Shown here: positions 32,860 through 43,389 of the stretch, one piece after another | Layout: each line of letters opens with the position of its first letter | Numbering within the stretch: the first letter of the stretch is position 1 | From: Bigelowiella natans CCMP2755 | Taxonomy: Eukaryota > Cercozoa > Chlorarachniophyceae | Direction of reading: 5' to 3' | Length of the DNA stretch: 52,500 nt | Assembly (NCBI GenBank): GCA_000320545.1 | Contig: ADNK01001965.1 | Coordinates: forward strand, 1 to 52,500 | Made by a program: the position numbers and the translations under genes | The notes under the pieces: generated by a model | What the model saw: the letters and a program-made list of their open reading frames with translations, nothing else | What the model was told of the DNA's origin: nothing | Database searches by the model: none

Positions 32860-33921
32860 ATGGGGCAGGCATGCCAGTGCGGCGCCATAGATGATGTCGT
32901 CGAGGGAGGTCCTGCAGATGAAGTCATCCAGCACATGGCCTCGCTCGAGGCCAAGCTTACCGAGACGATCGATGGTATGAGGCAAACTATCGACGGGCTT
33001 TCGGAGAAGAATCGACTACTCGAGGATAGACTAGAAAGTGTGCAGAGGGAAGCTGGTTCCTTCGTAGAGGATGTCAAGTCCAGCTCGAAAGCTTCACAAA
33101 AAAAGTTGGAAGCGAAGCTGAACAAAATATACGATGGTAAATTTGCCGCTATGGAGGGCAGGTACACGGTGCTCCTGAAGGAGAATAAGAAAATTGAGGC
33201 CTGCTTAGAGGGAACTCAGAGATCCATCGAATCCATCCAAAGTGAATCCACAACATTTCAAGAAAAATCTAAATTTTCCCATGCTTGCCTGAACGGCAGT
33301 CTCAGAGGAGTAAAAGAAGCGAAGCGCTCCATGGAGAACATGCAGATGGTAATGGATCAAAGATTGGGAACCATCGACGATGCCATCGAAAAGATGGACG
33401 TGATTGAGCTTAGCCAGAAAAGGATCTTACAAAAGGTCAAGGCTCTGGAAGATGGATGTGCGAAAGCCAAGGTTTATTGGCATGTCAGTGGAATCTCGGA
33501 CAAGATACAAAGAAATGAACTCCTACAGTCTTCTTGCATTCAGGTTGGGCACGGACCTTTTGCTCACAAGTTTTGGCTGATTCTTGATCTAAGATCTTCG
33601 AAGCGGTATGCAGGGCTTTACATGAGAGCCGACACAGCGGTGGACAAAGACAGCGAGCTTTACTGGAAGAACATCGACATTGAGGGATCGACCCTGGAAT
33701 TAAAATCTGCAGGGGAGCTTCCTGATATTCGGCACATCCTTAACAAAACAATGAAGTGTGGCTCTTCCTGGGGGCATAAAAAATTTATAAAGATTTCAAA
33801 GCTTAAGCAGAGCTATTGTTTCGACAAAGAGAACAGCGATCGCTTGGAAATCGCTGCGACAATCAAAGTACATGCGTTGCGGGGCGGTTACATGTTAGGA
33901 CCAACAACGGCATATTTTTAA
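32860..33921 (+). CDS. Coiled-coil/MATH-domain protein with N-terminal lipidation motif, intronless
   Basis: A single uninterrupted frame of 353 residues. It starts MGQACQCG, giving Gly2 for myristoylation and nearby cysteines for palmitoylation, so it is probably membrane-attached. Residues about 20-205 form a long coiled coil (heptads such as EKNRLLEDRLESVQREAG). From about 206 to the end the sequence fits a MATH/TRAF domain: VYWHVSGISDKI at the first strand, HKFWLILDLRSSKRYAGLYM in the middle, and the late motif FIKISKLKQSYCF near the end. The layout coiled coil then MATH is that of TRAF-type adaptors, but no RING or zinc fingers precede it. A signalling adaptor or scaffold role is inferred. 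The absence of introns is striking beside neighbours with up to 16 exons and could reflect retroposition. Confidence 0.82.
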   Translation: MGQACQCGAIDDVVEGGPADEVIQHMASLEAKLTETIDGMRQTIDGLSEKNRLLEDRLESVQREAGSFVEDVKSSSKASQKKLEAKLNKIYDGKFAAMEGRYTVLLKENKKIEACLEGTQRSIESIQSESTTFQEKSKFSHACLNGSLRGVKEAKRSMENMQMVMDQRLGTIDDAIEKMDVIELSQKRILQKVKALEDGCAKAKVYWHVSGISDKIQRNELLQSSCIQVGHGPFAHKFWLILDLRSSKRYAGLYMRADTAVDKDSELYWKNIDIEGSTLELKSAGELPDIRHILNKTMKCGSSWGHKKFIKISKLKQSYCFDKENSDRLEIAATIKVHALRGGYMLGPTTAYF

Positions 33922-34182
33922 GCCTTGTGAACTTCCATGGATTTTTCTATGGGCAAATCATTCTTTTTCTTGATTCTTATATTGCAATCTCGATGTGTCG
34001 AGCATGGGAGCTAGCAGCTGTTCCATCGCGCTGTGCCGTGCATGACAATGTTGAATGACAAATTACACAGAAATTGTCGCTACTGTAGTATTGCTACGCA
34101 AATACAAATGATATGTCAAAATAAATAATGTGTATCAGCATGTACACACACATGTGCGCACAAATACAAACATGTACATACA

Positions 34183-34221
<39 letters not shown>

Positions 34222-34479
34222 ACCTGACACTCATGCGCACAACACGAATAGCATCTAGATAATTTTTTCAATCCCCACATCTAGCTAGCTGGACATATAC
34301 ATGCGTTTACTAGTTTACCTTAACGCATGTTTTCGCGCCGCTCGGTAGATGATCATGCTTGCTAGCTTGTAATGATGCACTATCTAGCTATATATATGTA
34401 GTATTCATTTATCGGTAATATTTGCTTATTTGCATTACATGTATGCGATATTTATCATTGTATGAACGATACGGGAGAA
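33922..34479. other. Intergenic with (TG)n repeat, no gene seen
   Basis: AT-rich 3' flank shared by two convergent genes. It contains ACATGTACATAC-type repeats and a TG run at about 34188-34219. No coding exon is supported. Confidence 0.6.
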
Positions 34480-36098
34480 CTAGGCCTTCTTAATAAATCT
34501 TATGTGAGTGTGCCGAGAATGCGAGTTCACGAACCCAATCGACTCATATATTCCTCGTGAAGAGTTGTTCTCCTGACGAAGTATGAACGTAGGCGCAATG
34601 ATTATTTATTTGAAACCCTAGTCGAACGTACGAATGGTATAGCCGTGACATCATCTATATACGTAGTACATGAAATTTTCCACTACATTACCTCATCCGC
34701 GAGCAAAACGATTCTCTTTATCCCTTCGTGGTTCTCAAGTTTTCCTTCTAGTGCGTGGCGGCACAGCGCCGCCACAGCATTCGACGCATAGCCGCACCTT
34801 CGGTATCTTTTGGGTGTGAACACCATCCCAATCCGAACAAAATTCTTTCCTCCACCACGAATGCTCACCATAGAGACCACTGTGGTTGTGCTTGAGGTTG
34901 AATCAACCAACTCACCTCCAAGTTGTGAATTGACAGTCCAAAGGAAGATGGCTCCTCGCTCTATCTCTTTGGCTGCCCACTTTGCTGCCGACTTCATAGG
35001 CATTTCTTTATCTGAGAGCTTCACTGCATTGAAAGACTTTCCTAAGATAGCATTTGGTTTCAGGGGGGAATTTACATCGATCAGAAACTTGGCGTAGAAT
35101 TCGGCGACGGTAGCTACGTCGTTGCGATCAGCAAGTTGAAGAGTTCCTGGTAAGGCTTTTGCTGGAAGCTTCCTTTCCGGCATCTTCACTTCGGTTAATG
35201 AGTAACTGAGACAAGTCAGGCCACGCTCCTAATTGCGAAAATACGTACTTACAAAAATATTTATGAATAAAATTGGATTCTATTTAGAGCATTAGCAAAT
35301 TTGTGAGAACCAGGCTTAGGCCTAAGGATTCTCTCAAAACGTGAGCAAACGTCTCAACTTCCTTCGGAGGCCCGAATGCAGTTCCCAGATCCCTCATGGA
35401 TTTCATCACTTCTGCGGCCAAACCAAAAACAACTGCCTTTGGGTTCTTACCCTTACACCGGGAAATATGTACCCTCGTTTCCTATTTGGAAAAAATGTAA
35501 GCTTGGGCAGCAATGTAAAATAAAGTGTCTGACGTCAGTAGCGTATGCTATTCCGACTGCCTCATTCTCCTCGAAGATTGCAACAGCAACTAATTCATTA
35601 CTGTCATCATGAGCAGCATCGGACTTTGCCTCTTTCTGTATCCCAATTGAAAAACATAGTAATCATCAAGTGCAAGAAATTCAAAAATATGGTTTCACCG
35701 TTGTCTTCGAAAGTCCAAGGTGTGCGAATGCGAGGATGAAGTGGTGGTTGTCAAAGAACTCTTCAAGGAGTCTCAGTGCACAGGTATCATCGAGCAGCTC
35801 TCTACTTGTTGCATACGCAACTGTGCGAAAGCGCGAGTGGGGATGCATTTCAACTATTTAAAGCACCAATAATCCAGAACGCTCACCGCCAATATTCGGA
35901 TGATGACTCGACCAGTTGCTGCTAAAGTTGAAGGAGAATGATCAGAGCAAACAGAACCCCAGCCTCTAGGTAGAGTTCAGGTATATCCGACCTTGCCCCA
36001 GCACCGCTATCGGGGTGAAGTCTGGCTGTGCCCTCTCCCAGCTCGTCCATGTGGATGCATCCGTGATTTCTCCGAGCACGGTACCGACACAGAAAACT
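34480..36098 (-). CDS. Two-domain GNAT-family N-acetyltransferase (5' end unresolved)
   Basis: Exons in phase: 36098-35992 (acceptor at its 5' end, so a further exon is missing), 35853-35699, 35635-35473, 35411-35311, 35183-34692 and 34572-34480, about 370 visible residues. The first part (LRLLEEFFDNHHFILAFAHL, then ELVAVAIFEENEAVGIAYAT) fits the N-terminal domain of the long two-domain GNAT proteins. The C-terminal part carries the acetyl-CoA site: VRIGMVFTPKRYRRCGYAS (motif A, an R/QxxGxG/A variant) and the closing NNSSRGIYESIGFV. Substrate unknown. The C-terminal domain also starts with an ATG at 35183, so it might be used alone. The intron joining the two halves is the weakest point. The rest is well supported by phase. 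Confidence 0.75.
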
Positions 36099-37164
36099 CT
36101 AGGAATTCCTGCGCATCTGCTGTGTTTGCTCAAAACGGCGTTCATTTCCTACCAGAATCTAGGAATGAGACAATATTTACATGTGACTACATTTCTATCT
36201 TGTCGTTAACTAAAATTATAGTCAAAGCTGTTTGGTTCCAGAATTGGTTGGCTTTGGGCGGGCCAAAAGAGATGCACATTTTCTCTTGGAGTTTTTCTCT
36301 CATCTTGTGCAAAACTCGATGCATTTCAACTACGATTCTGCAAATCGCAGCAACTATTGTGATTAAAACCACTATGTAAGAAGAATTCCTTTCTCGGCTG
36401 TTGTGCTGATAATTTATTGTGGGAGAAAGCTGCTCTCGGGAACTTTTTCGTAGTTCAGTTTAGGCAAAATCTTTAGTATGAAGGATTTCAAATCTTACAT
36501 CTTCAGTAATAGTTATGAATATTCTGCTCTTCTAATTCGAGAATATCTCCAAATTTTCATCATGAAGGTGTGTAAACAGGTACAAAACTATGGATAAATT
36601 CGAATACGGAATATTTCAACAAGGGGATTTGATGTCTTCCACGATGGCTTCTCATAAGGAAGAAATGGCCTCAATGTTTCTCCTCTTATTCTTCTCGGAA
36701 CGACCTCAAACAAAAGAGCAAGAGAATAAACATGAGATTAATCATCGTTCTTCAAATTCAAAATTAGACCTCGAAACCTTAGCTTTTTAGCAGAAGACAT
36801 GCCATACTTACCCAACATTCAAAATAACTTCAGGACGATACAAGTGTTTGTCACAGCAAAGACCTGAATTTCGACACGGGGGGTCTGGAAAGAGGCCGGC
36901 CAAGGAAATATTGGAAAAGGCGAGGATTTAGATCCTAGAACCAGCTTTGCAAGGATATTTTCGCAAAAATAGCCTCTCAGGGGGGTGGTGTGGAAGCGCT
37001 TGGAGGGAGAGATTTAAGATAGTGTGGCCACTCAATAGTGCTTCGAAATTTTCCAAAGTGCTCTTAAAAGTTGGTCGTCTGTAAAATATCTTATGTCGCT
37101 CTATATTTTGGTCCTACATTTCCGCAGAAGTCTCCTCTATGTGCCTAAAGAAGTTGAGGTGAAA
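36099..37164. other. Unresolved region between GNAT and PsbR genes
   Basis: It should hold the missing 5' exon(s) of the GNAT gene and the PsbR promoter. A minus-strand open stretch without Met at about 36650-36790 (reading VYSLALLFEVVPRRI in part) could be an exon but has no matching splice phase that I could fix. The rest is AT-rich with no motif. Confidence 0.4.
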
Positions 37165-38056
37165 ATGTCTCAGGATTTCGGTCCAGGCTACGCTCGCAAA
37201 GCTCATTCCTCCCCTGTAGAAAAGATGTACCAGGATCTCGAACTTACCCAGGGTAATGGAGAGACAGAAACCGGCATTTATCATACTTATTTCTGCAGAT
37301 CTGTTAATCTGTGTTGCACCTGTGATATGCATGCACACGAACACCCTTCGTAACTCTGTGCTTATCGAATTCGCTCCTCGTTATGAAATCGCATCGAAGT
37401 GGAATCATAGTCATACCGCCTTGTTGAAACTAGTCATTATATTTATCCTATATTTTTTATTTTTTTAGCTCCTAAGAAGCGCAACACTCTGCGCCGCGAC
37501 ATCGGCTATGGCCTCGTCATCGGTGCATGCGTGGCTCTTGTTGGCCTCGCTGCTATCTACACTGTTCCTGAGACCCTCGGTGCTCCTATGAACGCTCTTA
37601 GCAGAACCCGTGCTGCTCCTTCCCGCACTGCTGTGAACTTCAAGGTTGTATTCAAGTTTTTATTATGTTGTTTTTCTTTAAACAAAACTAAAACTGAAAT
37701 TGTGATGACGACGCCTTCGTCTGCAGGTTAAACAGGTTGATATCAAGAAGAAGGGACTTGAGTCTATCTCGGATGAGACTATTCAGCAGAACCTTCAGGG
37801 TCGCTCCCGTGCTATGAGCGACAAGAACTGGGTTGATCCACAGGGTCGCAAGGGAAGGGGATACGGAGTTTACCGTTTCCAGAAGAAGTACGGAGCTAAC
37901 GTTGATGGTTACTCCCCAATCTACACCCCTGATATCTGGTCTGAATCTGGAAACTCTTACAAGCTTGGAACTAACGCTCTTATTGCATGGCTCGTCCTTG
38001 TTGTAACCCTTCTTGGAATTGGAGCTAACCTCATCATCAGTACTTCCCAGCTGTAA
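37165..38056 (+). CDS. psbR: PsbR-like 10 kDa photosystem II protein, nuclear-encoded and plastid-targeted
   Basis: Three exons: 37165-37252, 37469-37644 and 37727-38056 (TAA), 197 residues. The mature C-terminal part is a clear PsbR: GRKGRGYGVYRFQKKYGANV followed by DGYSPIYTPDIWSESG and a single terminal membrane helix (NALIAWLVLVVTLLGIGANL). In green plants this thylakoid protein helps hold the oxygen-evolving complex proteins. The N-terminal part has about 40 polar and basic residues, then a hydrophobic span (YGLVIGACVALVGLAAIY), then a Ser/Arg/Ala-rich stretch (ALSRTRAAPSRTAVNF) like a transit peptide. So the leader looks two-part, but the signal is preceded by a long polar head. An upstream in-frame ATG at 37093 would lengthen it further. 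Codon use is regular and GC3-high, suggesting strong expression. Confidence 0.9.
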
Positions 38057-38139
38057 ATGAGCTCGTGTACGTCCGTCTCCTAGTTACGAGACATATAATT
38101 GGCAGGGTGTAAAGGGGAACAGGCTGCAAGATTAAATGC

Positions 38140-38880
38140 TCTACGACAAAACTTCCGGCTCGTTTAACGTTCACGGGAATAACACTTTTAGTGGCGGCAA
38201 CATGCTAGTCATATATTCGTTCGTTTTGCAACATAGTTTTCTTGTAGAAGTTGTTCATTTGAAGAAAGTCAAAATGTAGAAATGCCTTTGTTCATTGTCA
38301 TTGTTCGATGTGCGAATGCGCCTGGTAGCAAGCATATGTCACAATAGACTGAATGTCTAGCTAGATGTAGCTAGCCGGCAACGAGCAGCAGTCAGCACGT
38401 GAAACCGAATGCACACTAGACGTGCCAGTGCGTGTTTGCAAATATGTGTTCATGATTTTCGCTCAACAAACACAACAACGTGCTCTTTCGAATGGAACAG
38501 TGACTTTGAAAACTCATGCGAAAACAAAAACGAGTGGAATGCAAACGGTGTTTGAACAAGTACGTAGCCTCGATGCAATTCAAATCACCTGCTAAAATAA
38601 AACCATCATATTCTTCACAATGCATGCAATAATTGCGACTCACCGCCAGTTTTTTTTTTTAACCATTCGAATGATACGAATGGAAAGGCAAAAACTGTTT
38701 ACTTGCAACCATTCATTCGAATGGAATGGTCGCATGTGTGCTCCATGCGGTGCTGCTAGGCAAGTGTTCTGTTCGGTGTTCGATCGGTGTGCGCATTCGT
38801 CATTCGATCGTTGCCAGCCCCACATCGATCGCATGTGCGCATGCATTCGAATCGAATCAAGTATTGCATCTTTGAAGGTA
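38140..38880. repeat. Degenerate repeat block with ATTCGAAT-type palindromes
   Basis: Gene-free sequence downstream of PsbR. It is rich in ATTCGAAT and related palindromes (near 38667, 38716, 38844) and in TGTGCGCA/CATGCG words. Its texture is like the other repeat blocks. I see no protein motif. A poly-T run at 38650-38659 adjoins the palindrome cluster. Confidence 0.45.
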
Positions 38881-39136
38881 GATTATGCTTTAGTGTCTTC
38901 AAAGCAAGCTAGCGCAATAAGCATAAAGCAATGTCGATTTACATTACTATCACTTATTCGTCCTCCCCTATCCTTTTCCTATTCTGTCCTCTCATTGCTT
39001 CTTCTGCATATGTAAGCCCTCTGATAAAGAAATAACACGCAAATTTTCATTTTGAGAATCGCTTTATTTTGAGGAGACGTCATGAGTTCATACTAACAAG
39101 AGGAATTGATGATTATATTGATCTCACCCAAAGGCA

Positions 39137-40740
39137 TCAAGATATCGTCTCCATTTCGGAAGTTGTTCGAGTTTCTGATCGTATTGAGAAAGAGTTATAA
39201 TCTTTTCTCCATTCTCCATTCTGAGTAAAGTCATGTCAGTAACTCACCTCTCGCCTAGCTGCACTATCTCTGCTCTTGCCAAGTCCTCCTGTTGGAGTAC
39301 GAGCTTCGGGCAACCATTCAAATTCCCCGTCTCCTGTTTTTGAGACGTCATAATTCAGCATGATGGATAGATCCAACAGCTCTATATTGTATCTTCTTAA
39401 TCAATAGATCACAGTTTCGAATTTGATTTAAGAGCTAAAGTTTTTATCAGATGTTCCAGCACCGGGAAGTTCATTATCGAACCAGTTGTTCAGCCCGTAT
39501 TGGAGATGGGACACCTCCCCAACAGAAAGTCCGGCTTCTGTTAGTAGTCTAGGAGATATGAGATATCATAGCAAAGTTTCAGACCAAGGGTGAAAGAACA
39601 ATCAATTTAGCGACCTATATGCTGCGATCAACGAGCGACTACTGCATCCGTATCTAATTGATTCATAGAAGAGAAAGTTGAACATATGTATCTGGAAACT
39701 GTGGAAAGTGTCAGCCTTAAACGTACTGTCCTAGTCTTCCGTCAGCATCATCCAAGCATCCACCTGTAATGACGATTATTAAACAGAATACAGACTTCCC
39801 TTCAATGATATTAACCTTCAGCGTCTGCTAGTACCACCCCTTTTACGTCCGGCCTCTGGAGAATTCCCTATTTTGTTTCCAACTGTCATATCTCGTACTG
39901 CACAGGGATATTGTGCGGGTAAGTGTAAGGAGCGAATAGACACCTGAATCTCTTCAATAAATTGAGGATTTGGATCGACGGGAGTTGCACCCTGAGTGAA
40001 ACATAAGCTAAGTAAGCGATCATCGAGCCACCTCTATCACACAAGAGACCTGTGACGTGGTAAGCAAGTACTTCAAAGTATTTCTGGGAGAACCCCCGAA
40101 TGGAAGCAGCTGTCATAGTTCAATATGAGAGGATAAGTTAATCATAACTATGGTGAACTGAGAATACAACGTGAGATAACGACCTGGAAAAGCTCCACAT
40201 TTTCTGAGCCTGCCGCACGCGAATCTTCGAACTAGGTCACACACAGAGTTCACTTGTATTTTTCTATTCATCACGAGGAACGATTTTGAGATTTACCTGA
40301 TCAGCCCTTCTCACATCAACGAGAACCCACCCCTGCTTCATTCTTTCTGCAACTTCCTGCTCATGCGCGAATAAGGCGTTGGAATTCGCAATTCTGATCA
40401 CATATAGAAACCATACCATGGGGGGAAGTGATTGAAGGCCTTGGTTGTTGAGGTATTCGCTCACGCCTCCCGATCCATCCCATCGTGGTGTTTTTATTCG
40501 CTGATAAAATAATCATATTCCGTTCGTTGCGGAGCAATCATTTAACCGATATGAGCATGCATGTCACACCTGTGCCGAAATTGGTTCAGCGCCAACCGGA
40601 ACTATGAGTCTTCGGAGTGATCGAGGTGAAAATCTTAAGGCACCCGCAAGAGCCAAGGGCCTAGACCTCGGAGAAGACACTGGAGCAGCAAAAGCTACTG
40701 CATGCAGCAAGGGAAAGAGGGCTGTTGTCCAAGGCACCAT
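39137..40740 (-). CDS. Plastid-targeted rhodanese-like protein, catalytic Cys missing, 10 exons
   Basis: Exons in phase: 40740-40570, 40500-40297, 40231-40184, 40109-40050, 39991-39944, 39867-39816, 39763-39727, 39548-39463, 39333-39248 and 39220-39137, 291 residues. The leader is two-part: signal peptide MVPWTTALFPLLHAVAFA, then a basic Ser/Arg/Leu-rich transit-like stretch (SLRRLIVPVG). The rhodanese fold follows: GWVLVDVRRADQF at the first strand, SENVELF, GATPVDPNPQFIEEI, the active-loop region VVLADAEGGCLDD, and the closing HLQYGLNNWFDNELPG. The loop position that holds the catalytic Cys in active sulfurtransferases (VVACxxGxR) reads Asp, so the enzyme is probably inactive, as in several plant chloroplast rhodanese-domain proteins. 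The tail after the domain (WLPEARTPTGG) is a further landmark. Likely stroma or thylakoid. Confidence 0.9.
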
Positions 40741-41229
40741 TGCTCTTACGTGTTCGCTGCTCTCTCAGATACTAAAAATCCATTCTCAGGTTTGCATCGC
40801 ACAACACAAATCCAGGCGATTCGTTTGGGTGCGACAACTAAATGGGAAAACCGTCGACATCAGGACATCCATCTCCGAACAATCAAAGCCGACGAGGAGC
40901 GCTTACTCGTACCCAGTGGATAAAAGAACACTGACGGTTTTTAGATTGCGACATGTAACTTTGATGTCGCGATGGGAATATTTCCATCCATTTTTTTTTC
41001 CTGGGAGAGGATAGCTCCCGTCATGATTTTGTGTTTGCATACCGGCTTCATCTCTCCCGTGCTCGCATTCGGAGGTAGGTCTAGGATCTAGGAGGAGCAG
41101 CGAACGTGCAGCAACAAACCAAATTAAGAAGTCACAGACAATCGAACAGAGGAGAAACGGAACAATGTATGTGCTCGCTAGCTGTTTAATGTTGTGTGCA
41201 TGCCTAACCTAATGTGTTCTTGTCAGCAG
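40741..41229. promoter_or_regulatory. Divergent promoter region, rhodanese-like (-) and USP (+)
   Basis: About 490 bases between two start codons. A + strand open frame (40604-41014) runs through but is antisense to the rhodanese leader and has no domain. Contains an ATATT-rich core near 40977 and a CAGCAG acceptor-like site before the USP start. Promoter function is inferred from the head-to-head layout. Confidence 0.45.
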
Positions 41230-42021
41230 ATGAACCATTTGCTCGTTGCAATTGACGAGTCCAAATACTGGTAACATATGAATAAAGGTTCCCAAACCAG
41301 AATCTAATGCTGTTTTATTTTTTCCAGTGAAGAAGTCTTACGACATTGTGCAAAATGCCTTTGTCCAAAGGCAAAAAAGGTCGCTTATCAGTGCTCCACG
41401 ATCTTTGCGAACGGATTTATCATCATCTTTACGTACGGATCTACCATCTCCTTGGCATCAGATAACCCTTCTTCATGGATATAGCTTTGTACCTGTCGGT
41501 ACAGTGCCTGGTCGAATTCCACAAACAATGTAGGTTCAGTTTCTGTCATCACCACGCATGAAGATTTCATGCTCTGTCAATTGTTGATGATAGCCGCAAT
41601 GCCGATTCGCTAAATGAGAAAATAAGGTCCAATGCAAAAGAAAGGGCAATGAGTTTTGCGATGAAAGCAAAGAATTTGCTATTGAAGGAAGGTAGAGTGA
41701 AGCAAGAAATTTTAGCTGAGGTAAATTCGCATGACACTTGTTTGTGGAACAGGCTGCTGCGAGCCCATCAACATCCTTGTCGTTTTGGGAGAGCCCTGGA
41801 AGACCACAAAGCAATCGCTCTTAGATGCCATCGAGAACATGCAACCAACTATTATAGCTTGTGGTAGCAGAGGAATGGGATGGATGAGTCGAATGATGCT
41901 GGGCTCTGTCAGTGACTTCCTTGTTCACAACGCACAATGCACTGTGTGCGTGATCAAGGTGGACCCAAAATTGGTCACCAATGAGCAGGATAAGAACAGA
42001 ACGTCGAATTCGGACAAATGA
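41230..42021 (+). CDS. Universal stress protein (UspA fold), single domain
   Basis: Five exons: 41230-41270, 41328-41379, 41462-41529, 41594-41691 and 41753-42021, 175 residues. It opens MNHLLVAIDESKY, the USP first strand with its Asp, then EEVLRHCAKCLCPKAKK (helix 1), ITLLHGYSFVPVG (strand 2) and a long Lys-rich helix. The last exon holds the ATP-binding signature: CGSRGMGWMSRMMLGSVS, which fits G-x2-G-x9-G-S, followed by the closing strand CTVCVIKVD. ATP binding is therefore expected. The role in stress response is by family. Length is normal. There is no targeting sequence, so a cytosolic protein is likely. An upstream non-coding exon may exist, since an AG acceptor directly precedes the start codon. 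Confidence 0.93.
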
Positions 42022-43330
42022 AACTTTGTAGTCATGATCTTTCGTGTTCACATCAAACTTTCGACAACAATGGACACACAGTGCATGTTGCACATGTCAT
42101 GCACACAGTTTCGAATTGTTCGTTGTGGCCCAGCCCCTGTGCTAATCATTTGGCAAAAACACATGGATTTCGCATCGCACCTTGGCTTGGGCCTGCGTGA
42201 TGTCGCCGCTGTCTACGCACAGACAGATGTGTGTGCTGCAGCTCACGAGTCAGTTTGCTGTGGTGGAATTTGAGTTGCAGTGTGCAAACCCATTTTTTTG
42301 TTGCAGCGAGACCATGGAAGACAGAGCACCTTCAAGGAAGATCGAGAGATTGCGCAGCTGCTTGTTTCACACTGCACCTAGGAGCCACTTGCACGGGTGG
42401 GATCGCATGAAATCAAGTGTGCGCCGAGGGTGCAGGGCCAGCTAGTGCAACATGCACTTCTCCTTCCAAATTGTGCACGTGCAACAAACAGCACAAGTTG
42501 CACTGATGAATCTTTCCCATTGTCACAACTTGGATCACAACGAATCGAACACGTCAGTGAGCGAGTGAACGAACGACCGAGTGAACGTTGCACGAAGTGA
42601 TTCCAATCACTGAACGCACAAACTCGCCACCCTCTCCTCAATCGTCAGCCTGCCGCACAAAAAAAAATTGAGGTTCAAACAGAACTGAGAAACCCATGCC
42701 TTGTTGGATGTGAGAGGTCAGCTCTGAAACTTTTCTGTGTGAGGATGAGAAAAACACTCAAACGTGTGAAAAAAAGGAAAAAATGAAAGAAACTTTGATG
42801 ATCCACCACGCGATGCACGGTTGCACGTTTCCAAAGTGTGCCACGTTCACCTTGTCAGTGACCAAACGCACGCTGTTGTTTGTTCGTTTGTGCGCGCACC
42901 TGTCGGAACGAAAGAAAGGAAGAAAAAATCTTTGTTGATCGCGACTGCACTTCCAGAGGTTGCACAAAACTTGCAAAGCATGTGAGTTTGATTGAATTGA
43001 ACGTGGCATTGGTGCAAAGTCCACACGCGCAAGAACCACACGCACGTGGGGTGCACAATGGACGTGCGCACGTGCAACGTGCACTGTGTCCATGGTGGAC
43101 AAGCGCATGCACGTAGCATCGCCTCAAAACAAAAATGATTGCGAGGACTTGTCAGCCGTCACAACTAGCCATTGTCTCACGGCAGCTGACTGAAACTAAT
43201 TGACCAAAGTGCGAAACGCAGTGCCTCGAAGATGCCGCACAGCCACTGGGCAATGAACACTCTTCCGTCAACAATATCTCGATATGTTTCGCATGGATTT
43301 TGGCCCACAATTCATGAGAAAAATCGCCTA
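42022..43330. repeat. Degenerate dispersed repeat block
   Basis: A 1.3 kb gene-free block with TTGCAC, GTGCAC and CATGTG-rich texture, abrupt at its left edge after the USP stop. Around 42935-42980 it shares an approximate string with 5278-5335, showing that the blocks belong to one family. No frame with a reverse-transcriptase motif was read here. It may be a further decayed or non-autonomous copy. Confidence 0.5.
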
Positions 43331-43389
43331 GATTTTCATGTTTTTCAATGTCAAAATTTCAGTCGAAAGGCGGACGAGTGCGAGCACCG

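Noticed and set aside
40394-40416. Possible 23-nt GT-AG intron in the rhodanese gene
   Set aside because: Removing it would break the frame that leads into the rhodanese domain. Reading through keeps it open.
40604-41014. 136-residue + strand open frame before the USP gene
   Set aside because: It is antisense to the rhodanese leader, which has a clear signal peptide and in-phase splice site. It has no domain.
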